Part shown: piece after piece, positions 1 through 6,625 of the stretch
Position numbering within the stretch: the first letter of the stretch is position 1
Layout of the letters: the number at the start of each line of letters is the position of its first letter
DNA from: UBA4655 sp044337015
GTDB lineage: Bacteria > Planctomycetota > Planctomycetia > Pirellulales > UBA1268
DNA: 14,037 bases
Reading direction: 5' to 3'
Assembly: GCA_044337015.1 (NCBI GenBank)
Contig: JBIIOJ010000054.1
Span: 1-14,037 of the forward strand
Notes under the pieces: generated by a model
Database searches by the model: none
Told to the model about the DNA's origin: nothing
Seen by the model: only the letters and a program-made list of their open reading frames with translations
Position numbers and translations under genes: made by a program

Positions 1-401
1 AACCCGCCGAAGGTGCCGTTGCGGAGCACCGGGTGCAGCCGCAGCTTGAACGTCGTCCTCACGACCCCTGCGGCGTCGCGGTAGCGATAGGCGAGCACGT
101 TCGTGCCGTCGAGTTTCTCGTAGACGTACGCGCGGGCGATCGGCGGAAATCGAAACCGCCCGTCGCGGTCGAAGGGATACCGAAGTTTGGGCGTGGCATG
201 GATCAGCTGCGGGCAGGGCTCGTCCGCCACCCGCGTGATCACGATCGCTCCATAGCGGTGGTCGGTCTTCTGGCAGAGAAACCCCTCAAGCGGCAGACCA
301 TCGTGAAACGGGTCGGCGACGGCGAACGGCTGCAGCAGGCCAGCCTGCACGCCCAGCATCTCCGCCGCCTGTTCGATCGTCATCGCTGCCGATGCCGTCA
401 T
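1..401 (-). CDS. RNA ligase family protein (partial, C-terminus beyond left edge)
   Basis: The reverse strand stays open from an ATG at 401 to the window edge, about 133 codons. Near residues 95-101 it reads EKLDGTN, the KxDGxN motif I of the covalent nucleotidyltransferase superfamily. Lys96 would be the residue adenylated by ATP. The form KLDGTN, and the stretch before it (a PK-x-RYPFDR segment at about 71-79), resembles T4 Rnl2-type RNA ligases (Pfam RNA_ligase) more than NAD- or ATP-dependent DNA ligases. Shortly after motif I the sequence reads FKLRLHPVLRNGTFGG and is then cut. Such enzymes seal nicks in RNA or RNA-DNA duplexes in the cytoplasm. A second in-frame ATG at 383 is an alternative start; neither has a clear ribosome binding site. 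The gene is divergent from the next one. The family call is good; the exact subfamily and substrate cannot be told from a fragment. Confidence 0.72.
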   Translation of the reverse strand, partial: MTASAAMTIEQAAEMLGVQAGLLQPFAVADPFHDGLPLEGFLCQKTDHRYGAIVITRVADEPCPQLIHATPKLRYPFDRDGRFRFPPIARAYVYEKLDGTNVLAYRYRDAAGVVRTTFKLRLHPVLRNGTFGG

Positions 402-476
402 GGACGGCAGACTACCAGCCAGACGGGGGGCCAGAAAAAGAGATGCGGCCCCTTGTGAGGGCTACACTCGGAACCC

Positions 477-950
477 ATGGACACGATCCGCCTTTTGCTC
501 TTCACGACGGTCTGGACGGCCATCTGGGCGGCGCCGCTGCCGAAGCTCTCCCGCCGCGTGGAACTCGTCGCCGGGCTGATTCCGTTTGCGGCCTTCGGTC
601 TGCGGGTATTCGGGGCCTGCTTCATTGGAGTGCCGGCGGATGATCCCGTGCACTTGGCCGTCGCGCCGCTCGTCGACTGGATCAACGGCGGTGCGGCCGT
701 GGTGCCGTTTCAGTGGGTGCTCGATGGTACGGTGGCGATTGGACTTGTGTGGCTATCGTCGATCGGCAACATCCCGCGGCGGTGGCGGCTGGCCACGATC
801 TGGGTCATGCCGGCGGTGGCCCTCGCGAGTCTGGGCGCGGCGAGCCGGATCGGTGAAAATCAGAGCCGTTGCATCGTGCCCCTCTTTGCCGTGCACGCTT
901 CTTCAGGTCGCAGTACCTATTCAAGGATTTCCAGGAGAACGCGAAGATGA
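477..950 (+). CDS. small multi-pass membrane protein of unknown function
   Basis: A 157-residue protein that I do not recognise. It has about four hydrophobic segments, near residues 4-20, 29-52, 63-95 and 105-122, then a basic, Ser/Arg-rich tail of about 30 residues. The main argument that it is a real gene is its end: its TGA overlaps the ATG of the hydrolase gene downstream in an ATGA arrangement, typical of translational coupling. A TACACT hexamer ending 8 bases before the ATG could be a -10 box for a nearly leaderless transcript, but I see no matching -35. The low-complexity tail could instead mean the true protein ends differently or that the ORF is fortuitous. No function is assigned. 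Confidence 0.55.
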   Translation: MDTIRLLLFTTVWTAIWAAPLPKLSRRVELVAGLIPFAAFGLRVFGACFIGVPADDPVHLAVAPLVDWINGGAAVVPFQWVLDGTVAIGLVWLSSIGNIPRRWRLATIWVMPAVALASLGAASRIGENQSRCIVPLFAVHASSGRSTYSRISRRTRR

Positions 951-2005
951 GACTCATCCGCCCGATCCACGCCCTGCTCGTCGCGGCCCTGCCTGTGGGG
1001 CTGCTCACCGCGACGCCGGCCTCCGCCTGCACCCGCTGCCTGCGGGTCTTCAATGACGGCACCGCGATCGTGGCGCGGTCGATGGACTGGGTGGAGGATC
1101 CAGGGTCGGAGATCTGGGTCTTTCCGCGGGGCATGAAGCGCAGCGGCAACGCCGGCCCGACGAGCCTCACGTGGACCAGCCGGTTCGGCTCCGTGGGAGT
1201 GAGCTTTTACGGCGTGGCGACCGTCGACGGCATGAACGAGAAGGGCCTCGTCGCCAACGTGCTCTACCTCGCCGAGAGCGACTACGGAAAGAGCGTGGCG
1301 GGGCGGCCCGACATGTCGATCGGCGGCTGGGCGCAGTATGTGCTCGATCAGTACGCCACGGTCGCGGAGGCGGTGGCCGCCCTCGAGAAGGAGCCCTTCA
1401 CGATCGTGGCCCCGATCCTGCCCAACGGCGAGCCGGGCGTGGGCCACCTCGCCATCTCCGACCCGACGGGCGACTCGGCGATCTTCGAATACATCGGCGG
1501 ACGGCTGAAGATCCACCACGGCCGGCAATACACGGTGATGACCAACTCACCGCCGTTCGACGATCAGCTGGCCCTCACCGAGTATTGGAAGGAGATAGGC
1601 GGCGACGTGATGCTGCCGGGCACGATCCGGGCGAGCGACCGCTTCGTGCGGGCGAGCTACTACATCAACGCGATCCCGACGGAAGTCTCCGGCTCCCGCG
1701 CGATCGCGTCGGTCTTCAGCGTGATCCGTAATGCTTCCGCGCCGCTGGGCATCACCACGCCCGATAAGCCGAACGTGGCCAGCACGATCTGGCGGACGGT
1801 GCACGACCAGAAGGATCGCACGCTCTACTTCGACTCCGCGACGAGCCCGACGGTCTTCTGGGTGCCGCTCGAAAAGCTCGATCTCACGGCCGGTGCACCG
1901 GTGAAACGGCTCGCGCTCAAGGGGGGCGAAACCTACAGCGGCGACGCCTCGACACACTTGCGTCCGGCCGAGCCCTTCGGATTTCTCGAAGCCAAGCCGA
2001 AGTGA
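947..2005 (+). CDS. exported linear-amide C-N hydrolase, choloylglycine hydrolase / penicillin V acylase family
   Basis: A 352-residue Ntn-hydrolase of the CGH family, which cuts linear amide bonds such as those in conjugated bile salts, penicillin V or N-acyl-homoserine lactones. The start at 947 has AGGAG at 933-937. Residues 1-27 form a signal peptide ending ASA, and processing would expose Cys28 as the N-terminal nucleophile, as the family requires. Further family residues are present: Arg44 and Asp47 in ARSMDW (positions 17 and 20 of the mature enzyme), Asn104 in GLVANVLYL, Asn200 in MTNSPPFDDQL and Arg235 in SDRFVRASYY. Length is normal for the family plus a signal peptide. It overlaps the membrane-protein gene by 4 bases and was probably co-transcribed with it. 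Bile salts are an unlikely substrate in an environmental bacterium; acyl-homoserine lactone or another N-acyl amide is more plausible, but this is inference. Confidence 0.88.
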   Translation: MRLIRPIHALLVAALPVGLLTATPASACTRCLRVFNDGTAIVARSMDWVEDPGSEIWVFPRGMKRSGNAGPTSLTWTSRFGSVGVSFYGVATVDGMNEKGLVANVLYLAESDYGKSVAGRPDMSIGGWAQYVLDQYATVAEAVAALEKEPFTIVAPILPNGEPGVGHLAISDPTGDSAIFEYIGGRLKIHHGRQYTVMTNSPPFDDQLALTEYWKEIGGDVMLPGTIRASDRFVRASYYINAIPTEVSGSRAIASVFSVIRNASAPLGITTPDKPNVASTIWRTVHDQKDRTLYFDSATSPTVFWVPLEKLDLTAGAPVKRLALKGGETYSGDASTHLRPAEPFGFLEAKPK

Positions 2006-2021
2006 CGTGAAGATCGCCCGC

Positions 2022-2056
2022 TGCCACGGCGTGAGGAACGACCCCGCGACGTGGCA
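2022..2056. terminator. inverted repeat between convergent genes, possible terminator
   Basis: TGCCACG at 2022-2028 pairs perfectly with CGTGGCA at 2050-2056 around a 21-base loop. It lies between the stop of the hydrolase gene and the 3' end of the oppositely oriented tRNA, where a bidirectional terminator would be expected. There is no T-tract on either strand and the stem is only 7 bp, so this is a weak call. Confidence 0.25.
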
Positions 2057-2070
2057 TGCTCCCGGGCAAC

Positions 2071-2143
2071 TACCCCCGACAGGGATCGAACCTGTGACCT
2101 ACGGTTTAGGAAACCGTCGCTCTATCCACTGAGCTACGGGGGC
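2071..2143 (-). tRNA. tRNA-Arg (anticodon CCT)
   Basis: A 73-base cloverleaf on the reverse strand. The acceptor stem is GCCCCCG with CGGGGGT, the D arm is GCTC/GAGC around AGTGGATA, the anticodon stem is ACGGT/ACCGT around loop TTCCTAA, the variable loop is AGGTC, and the T arm is ACAGG/CCTGT around TTCGATC. The anticodon CCT (complement of 2108-2110) reads AGG, giving arginine. The discriminator base is A and the CCA end is not encoded. The terminal acceptor pair is G1:U72, a wobble; all other stem pairs are Watson-Crick. Confidence 0.96.
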
Positions 2144-2153
2144 GGGTGAGGCG

Positions 2154-2182
2154 ATCATACGGCCACGGCACGGAGCGAACAA
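2154..2182 (-). promoter_or_regulatory. sigma70-type promoter of the tRNA-Arg gene
   Basis: On the reverse strand TTGTTC (2182-2177) is followed after exactly 17 bases by TATGAT (2159-2154), a five-of-six match to the -10 consensus. The mature tRNA begins 10 bases after the -10 box, so transcription would start just upstream of the tRNA, as is usual for single tRNA genes. The -35 box matches only at TTG. Confidence 0.6.
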
Positions 2183-2218
2183 GATTTCACGGGCCTTGCG
2201 GGGCCGCGAGTCGGCTGC

Positions 2219-2227
2219 TGCTAGACT
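2219..2227 (+). promoter_or_regulatory. possible extended -10 promoter of the histidine kinase gene
   Basis: TGCTAGACT matches the TGnTAnnnT pattern of an extended -10 element and lies about 40 bases before the kinase start at 2268. The only -35-like sequence (TTGCGG, 2196-2201) is 20 bases away, too far for standard spacing, which is why only an extended -10 is proposed. Confidence 0.25.
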
Positions 2228-2267
2228 CAGCGTATCCAGGGTGCGAACCATTCCCCGGGGCACACAC

Positions 2268-3815
2268 ATGCCGACACGCGCCCTCGTGATCGCGGTTGCT
2301 GTCTGCGGGGCGCTCGCTGTCGCAGTAGCTTGGCTCGTCGCCTCGTGCCGACGGCTCAGGTCCGAAAAGGAACTCTTCGCCGGATTCATGAACCATGGTC
2401 CTTTCCTCGCTTTCATGAAGGACGCCGATGGGCGCTATGTGTACGAGAACCACGAACTGACCGAGCACATCGGCAGGATCCGACCAGGGACATCGACGTG
2501 CATCGGGAGGACCGATCGCGATCTCTTTCCACCGGCCGAAGAGAAGTCCTACGTGGATAACGATCGACTCGTGCTGGAACGTCAGGGACCGATGCAATTC
2601 GACGAGAGTTCCGTGGACGCCGACGGAACCGTGCGGCACTGGTCGACGATCAAGTTTCCTCGGCGCGACGAACTGGGCCGCCCCTGCATTGCCGGCATTT
2701 CCATCGACGTGACCGAAGCGAGGCGGGCGAAGCAGGACGCAAGGTCGACTGGCGACCGATGCGCTCTCGCCTTGGAGGCCGGCAGGATGGGCACGATGAC
2801 CATGAACCTCGCCGACGGATCGCTCGAGACATCGCCGCTCTTCGCGCTCCTGCACGGCCGGCCGGAGACCAAGACGCGGCTCACGCTCGAAGAGTCGCTC
2901 GCGGAGGTCCACCCCGACGACCGGCAGTCGATCATGGACGCCGTGCAGGCCGCGATCCAGGACGCCGCGCCCGACCGGATCACCTACCGCGTCGTGCGGA
3001 CCGACGGCACGGTCGCCTGGATCGAGCTCTTGGGACGGGTCTGCGCCGACGACGAGGGGCGGCCGAACATCGTCCGGGGTGTGGGATTCGACGTCACCGA
3101 GCGGCAGACGTACCTCGAGGAGCTCACCGGCCGAAAGGCTGTGCTCCGCAGGCTCATCGAGGTGCAGGAGAACGAGCGGCAGACGCTGTGCCACGACCTG
3201 CACGACGGCATGATGCAGCATGCCATCGGAGCGAAGATGCTCCTCGAGTCGATCGTCAACGTGGCCGGGTCGGCCGAGCAGGGCGAGCGCATCGACGCGG
3301 CGCTCGACTTCCTCAATCGCGGCATCGAGGAGGGGAGGCGGTTGATCCGTGGCGTTCGGTCCGCCGTGCTCGACGACCTCGGCCTCGTCGCGGCGATCCA
3401 GGACCTCTCCGACCAGATAGCCACCCACGGCATCGCCGTCGACATGGCGCTCGACGACGGCCTCGACGACCTGCCGCCGACGCTCCAGACGACCGTCTAT
3501 CGCGTGGTGCAGGAGTCGCTCACCAACGTCCGCAAGCACGCCGAGACCGACCGCACCGCCGTCGAAATCTGCCGCACGCCTGCCGACGTAGTCGTTCGCG
3601 TCAGCGACTCGGGAAGGGGGTTCGACGTGGACGATGGCCGCAGGCGGGGCTTCGGCCTCGTCGGCATGACCGAGCGGGTGCGGCTCATCGGCGGAAGTTG
3701 CACGATCGAGAGCCGGCTCGGCAGCGGCTCGCGGGTCGAAGCGCGACTTCCGGTTTCCCAAATTGAAGCCGCCGGCGTCAGCTCCCCGTCCGACTTTCAA
3801 CTCACCCGTTCGTGA
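2268..3815 (+). CDS. membrane-anchored PAS-PAS sensor histidine kinase (HisKA_3 / HATPase_c, NarX-DegS type)
   Basis: A 515-residue sensor kinase. Residues 6-25 form one transmembrane helix. A PAS domain follows at about 38-150 (FLAFMKDADGRYVYENHEL, ending in a PAC-type GISIDVTE) and a second at about 165-280 (PDDR, VVRTDGTVAWIE, GVGFDVTERQ). The dimerisation and phospho-acceptor region at about 294-370 reads ENERQTLCHDLHDGMMQH, the HisKA_3 signature, with His312 the likely phosphorylated residue. The ATPase domain shows the N box QESLTNVRKHA (Asn420), the G1 box SDSGRGF (about 446-452) and the G2 box GFGLVGM (461-467). The start at 2268 is preferred because it opens directly on the membrane helix; an ATG at 2196 would add 24 non-hydrophobic residues. 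Kinases of this class phosphorylate LuxR/NarL-type regulators, but none is in the window. The 3' end overlaps the convergent DUF4254 gene by 14 bases. Confidence 0.9.
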   Translation: MPTRALVIAVAVCGALAVAVAWLVASCRRLRSEKELFAGFMNHGPFLAFMKDADGRYVYENHELTEHIGRIRPGTSTCIGRTDRDLFPPAEEKSYVDNDRLVLERQGPMQFDESSVDADGTVRHWSTIKFPRRDELGRPCIAGISIDVTEARRAKQDARSTGDRCALALEAGRMGTMTMNLADGSLETSPLFALLHGRPETKTRLTLEESLAEVHPDDRQSIMDAVQAAIQDAAPDRITYRVVRTDGTVAWIELLGRVCADDEGRPNIVRGVGFDVTERQTYLEELTGRKAVLRRLIEVQENERQTLCHDLHDGMMQHAIGAKMLLESIVNVAGSAEQGERIDAALDFLNRGIEEGRRLIRGVRSAVLDDLGLVAAIQDLSDQIATHGIAVDMALDDGLDDLPPTLQTTVYRVVQESLTNVRKHAETDRTAVEICRTPADVVVRVSDSGRGFDVDDGRRRGFGLVGMTERVRLIGGSCTIESRLGSGSRVEARLPVSQIEAAGVSSPSDFQLTRS

Positions 3816-4521
3816 CGCTGCGGTCCGAACCGACCGCCTGCTGCTTGTAGAGATACGGGTTCATCGTCGGGTCGTTGTACATCTTCATCTGCCGGAAGAC
3901 CCGAAGCGGTCGGCGGCCGGAAAAAATCTCGCCGAGCAGGTGGTCGATCGCCGCGACGAGGTTCGCCCGCTGGCGGTCGAGCACCTCCAACCGCGAGGCG
4001 GCCTTCTGCCGGTGCTCGGCAGTCGCGTCGGTTCGTTCGATCTGCTCCCGCATGTGGTACCGCCGCAGTTCCAGGATCGAGAGCCGGTCGATCGCGGCGC
4101 CCGGCGTCTCCGTCGCCGCGGGAGCGTCTGACGCCGACTCGATCCCCCGGCCGTCGAGCTCTGCCACGAGAAAATCGTCCACCAGTTCGATCGCGTCGTT
4201 TCGCGCCTGGTTGTACTTGTCGATCGCCCGCTTCACCTTGGCGATCTCCGCGTCGGTGACCGTCGGCGACCTCGCGATGTCCTCCTCGTGCCAGAGCAGG
4301 AAGTTGAACCGGTGCAGATCGCAGACACGGCCCCGCAGGCCGCTCTCGCCGTGGGCCGGATCGACCTCGTGCCATCGCGCGACGAGCGACTCGAGCAGCC
4401 GGTCGAGATCGACGGCCGAGGCCGGCGGGGCGTGGAGCGCGGGGTTCGCTGGCTTCTTGGGGGACGCGGTGGCGGGCATTTTCTCGGGCTCCTCGGGGGG
4501 TGTGCGGGATGGGTTGGTCAT
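3802..4521 (-). CDS. DUF4254 family protein
   Basis: A 239-residue protein matching the DUF4254 pattern: a conserved LHRFNFLLWHEEDIAR block at residues 69-84 (Trp50, His70, Asn73, Trp77, His78, Glu79, Asp81), then IAKVKRAIDKYNQARNDAIELVDDFL at about 93-118, and a second helical part, about 140-205, rich in Arg/Glu (ILELRRYHMREQIERTD). The first 35 residues are a Pro/Ala/Lys-rich, probably disordered leader; Met15 is an alternative start. It is predicted soluble and mostly helical. The biochemical function of the family is unknown to me. The gene starts 24 bases after the ketosynthase stop on the same strand, so it is probably the last gene of the ACP-KS operon. Its end overlaps the convergent histidine kinase gene. 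Confidence 0.82.
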   Translation of the reverse strand: MTNPSRTPPEEPEKMPATASPKKPANPALHAPPASAVDLDRLLESLVARWHEVDPAHGESGLRGRVCDLHRFNFLLWHEEDIARSPTVTDAEIAKVKRAIDKYNQARNDAIELVDDFLVAELDGRGIESASDAPAATETPGAAIDRLSILELRRYHMREQIERTDATAEHRQKAASRLEVLDRQRANLVAAIDHLLGEIFSGRRPLRVFRQMKMYNDPTMNPYLYKQQAVGSDRSVTNG

Positions 4522-4545
4522 GCTCGTGCGAATGCGATGAAGGGA

Positions 4546-5796
4546 TCAGGCGGCACGGAGGGCGAGGCAGAGGTTCGCGCCGCCAAAACCGAAACTGTTG
4601 CTGAGGGCGACGCGGACCGGATGCCGCCTCGCGACGAGTGCGACGTGGTCGAGCCGACAGGCCTCGTCGGGTTCGTCGAGGTTCACCGTCGGCGGCACGG
4701 CGGAGCGATCCATCGCCGCGAGGCAGGCGACCGCCTCGAACGCGGCCGCGCCGCTGACGAGATGCCCCGACATGCTCTTCGTCGAGCTCACCGGCACCCG
4801 ATCGGCCCGGCCGCCGAGGGCCATGCGGATCGCCGCCGCCTCCGCGGCGTCGCCCACGCTCGTGCCGGCCGCGTGGGCGTTGACGTAGTCGACTTCGTCG
4901 GGATCGATCGCCGCGTCGCTCATCGCCGCCACCATCGCCCGCGATGCGTGAAGCGAGTCGGTGGAGGGAGTCACCATGTGGCAGGCATCGCTCGACATCC
5001 CCACGCCGGCGACCTCCGCGCGGATCTTCGCCCCGCGGGCCGCCGCGTCGTCGGCCCGCTCGAGCACGAAGAACGCGCCCCCCTCCCCCATCACGAACCC
5101 GTCGCGCTCCCGGTCGAAGGGACGCGAGGCCCTCGCCGGATCGTCGGACCGCCGCGAGAGCGCCCGCAGGTTGTGGAATGCGGCGATCGCGCTCGGTGTG
5201 ATCACGTCGCACCCGCCCGCGATGCAGGCATCGACCCAGCCCATCTCGAGCCATCGCCTTGCCATGGCGATCGCGTATCCACTCGAGGCGCAGGCCGCCC
5301 CGACCGTAGCCGCAGGTCCGTCGATCCCCACGAGCGCCGCGATCCGGTGCACGACCGGCGAATCGATGCCCGGACCGAGCACGCGGGTGCCTCCCGCCGC
5401 GTAGTCGGTCTCCCAGGTCTTGAGCTGCTCCGCGCCGATCCCGGCCACGACCCCGATCCGCCTCGGATCAACGCCAGCGAGGCGGCCGTCGGCGACGGCG
5501 GCGGCCACCGCGGCGCAACAGATCCGCTCGAACCGTGAGCATTCCGACAGCCGCGCGGGGTCGACGCCCTCCGGCGACGGGATCGAATCGACCGGAGCCG
5601 CGAACTGCACGTGGTCGGGTCCGAAGAGCGGCACGTCGATCCGACGCACGCCCGAAACGCCGGCGAGCAGGTTCGTCGCGATCGCATCGAACGAGTGTCC
5701 GAGCGGCGTCACCGCGCCGATGCCGGTGATCACGACCCGCTCCAGCGGCCTCGCATCGCCACTGTCGAACGTCGCTCTCTCCACCTGGCGGATCAT
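4546..5796 (-). CDS. beta-ketoacyl-ACP synthase, FabF (KAS II) type
   Basis: A 416-residue thiolase-fold condensing enzyme that joins malonyl-ACP to an acyl chain with loss of CO2. The whole domain is present. RVVITGIGAVTPLG starts the fold at about residue 20. Cys169 in GAACASSGYA is the acyl-accepting nucleophile, His308 in YVNAHAAGTSVGD and His345 in KSMSGHLVSGA complete the Cys-His-His triad, Lys340 is conserved, and NSFGFGGAN (400-408) is the glycine-rich C-terminal signature. Length is normal for FabF. It differs from housekeeping FabF after the first His, where AAGTSVGD replaces the usual GTSTPxGD. The ATG overlaps the stop of the chain-length-factor-like gene (ATGA), indicating tight co-translation. 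Given the neighbours it probably serves a dedicated lipid or polyketide pathway rather than bulk fatty-acid synthesis; that part is inference. Confidence 0.92.
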   Translation of the reverse strand: MIRQVERATFDSGDARPLERVVITGIGAVTPLGHSFDAIATNLLAGVSGVRRIDVPLFGPDHVQFAAPVDSIPSPEGVDPARLSECSRFERICCAAVAAAVADGRLAGVDPRRIGVVAGIGAEQLKTWETDYAAGGTRVLGPGIDSPVVHRIAALVGIDGPAATVGAACASSGYAIAMARRWLEMGWVDACIAGGCDVITPSAIAAFHNLRALSRRSDDPARASRPFDRERDGFVMGEGGAFFVLERADDAAARGAKIRAEVAGVGMSSDACHMVTPSTDSLHASRAMVAAMSDAAIDPDEVDYVNAHAAGTSVGDAAEAAAIRMALGGRADRVPVSSTKSMSGHLVSGAAAFEAVACLAAMDRSAVPPTVNLDEPDEACRLDHVALVARRHPVRVALSNSFGFGGANLCLALRAA

Positions 5797-6596
5797 GCGG
5801 CCTCCAGGGCAAGCGGGCTTCGTGCCTCGCTGCGTTGCAGGTTGAGCGTGAAGCCGTGTCGCAGGAAAAGCTTCGTGCGGGCCTCCGCAGCATCTCCCGA
5901 CAGCGACTCGGCAAGCGACCGGATCCGCGCGGCCATCGAAGGAAAGACTTCGCGCGACGCCGCGTCGTCATGACCACGACACGGCTCGACGGCGATCGTC
6001 GCTTCCGACGTCTCGACCTCGCCCGGCAGGAGGGCGACCGCGAGGCCGCGGCAGACGGGGTCGGTGACCGGGCTCCCATCCGCGTCGAGCGAAGGCTCCG
6101 ACTCCCACGCGGTGAGGATGAGCCAGTGCGGCTGCAAGACCATGGAACAGGCCGCGAGCAGCCCCTCGTCGAAGGCCTCCGGGCCGCCGCCGATGCCGAA
6201 GTTGGGCCCGTGCATGGAGAGCGCGACGCTCACGGCGCTCGCCTGCGAGTGGAGCGAGCACTGCGGCACGACGTGGGGCGAGACGCCCTGGGAGCCGGAC
6301 TTCCTCGTGCCTATGACGGCGGCCGCGCCCATGATCCGACCGGGCTGGCAGGAGGCCGCGAGCACGCCCCAACTTTCGAACGACGGCCGCGGAGACGGGA
6401 GGCGGTCGATCGCACGGAGCACGGCCACCATGCCGACGACCGTCTGCTCGTCGCAGTGCCGCAGGAACCGCTTTGGCAGGAGCGGGGACGTCGCCGGCCC
6501 GGGTGCGTCTCGCAGGTCCGCGACCTCCGACAACCGCACCTCGACCGCCGCATGCGTCAGGATCGAGCAGGCGTTGTCGGCCAGGCGTTCTCGCAC
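5793..6596 (-). CDS. degenerate beta-ketoacyl synthase N-terminal domain protein (chain-length-factor-like)
   Basis: About 267 residues resembling the ketoacyl-synt_2 family (beta-ketoacyl synthase N-terminal domain) found beside active ketosynthases in aryl-polyene-type clusters. Recognisable parts are LPKRFLRHCDEQTVVGMVA (about 40-58), the stretch VSPHVVPQCSLHSQASAVSVALSMHGPNFGIGGGPEAF (about 105-142), and a following helix with a GLLAA motif. In active enzymes the nucleophilic Cys lies eight residues after the GP; here GP (130-131) is followed by NFGIGGGP, so the nucleophile is missing and the protein should not condense acyl chains by itself. The C-terminal half of a normal KS, with the two His, is absent. 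The chosen start is GTG at 6596, which has AGGGG 8 bases upstream; GTG at 6605 is in frame but lies against that site. Its stop overlaps the ketosynthase ATG, suggesting a KS-alpha/KS-beta-like pair. Confidence 0.75.
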   Translation of the reverse strand: MRERLADNACSILTHAAVEVRLSEVADLRDAPGPATSPLLPKRFLRHCDEQTVVGMVAVLRAIDRLPSPRPSFESWGVLAASCQPGRIMGAAAVIGTRKSGSQGVSPHVVPQCSLHSQASAVSVALSMHGPNFGIGGGPEAFDEGLLAACSMVLQPHWLILTAWESEPSLDADGSPVTDPVCRGLAVALLPGEVETSEATIAVEPCRGHDDAASREVFPSMAARIRSLAESLSGDAAEARTKLFLRHGFTLNLQRSEARSPLALEAA

Positions 6597-6625
6597 GGCA
6601 TGCACCCCTGAAAATCATCCGGCGG

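Noticed and set aside
33..458. A plus-strand frame of 141 codons opposite the RNA ligase fragment
   Set aside because: The minus strand has the ligase motif I in an uninterrupted frame; the plus-strand product is Arg/His-rich with no recognisable feature.
2187..3800. A minus-strand frame of about 537 codons opposite the histidine kinase
   Set aside because: The plus strand carries all kinase motifs in order; the antisense product is rich in Asp/Val/Arg and shows no family features.
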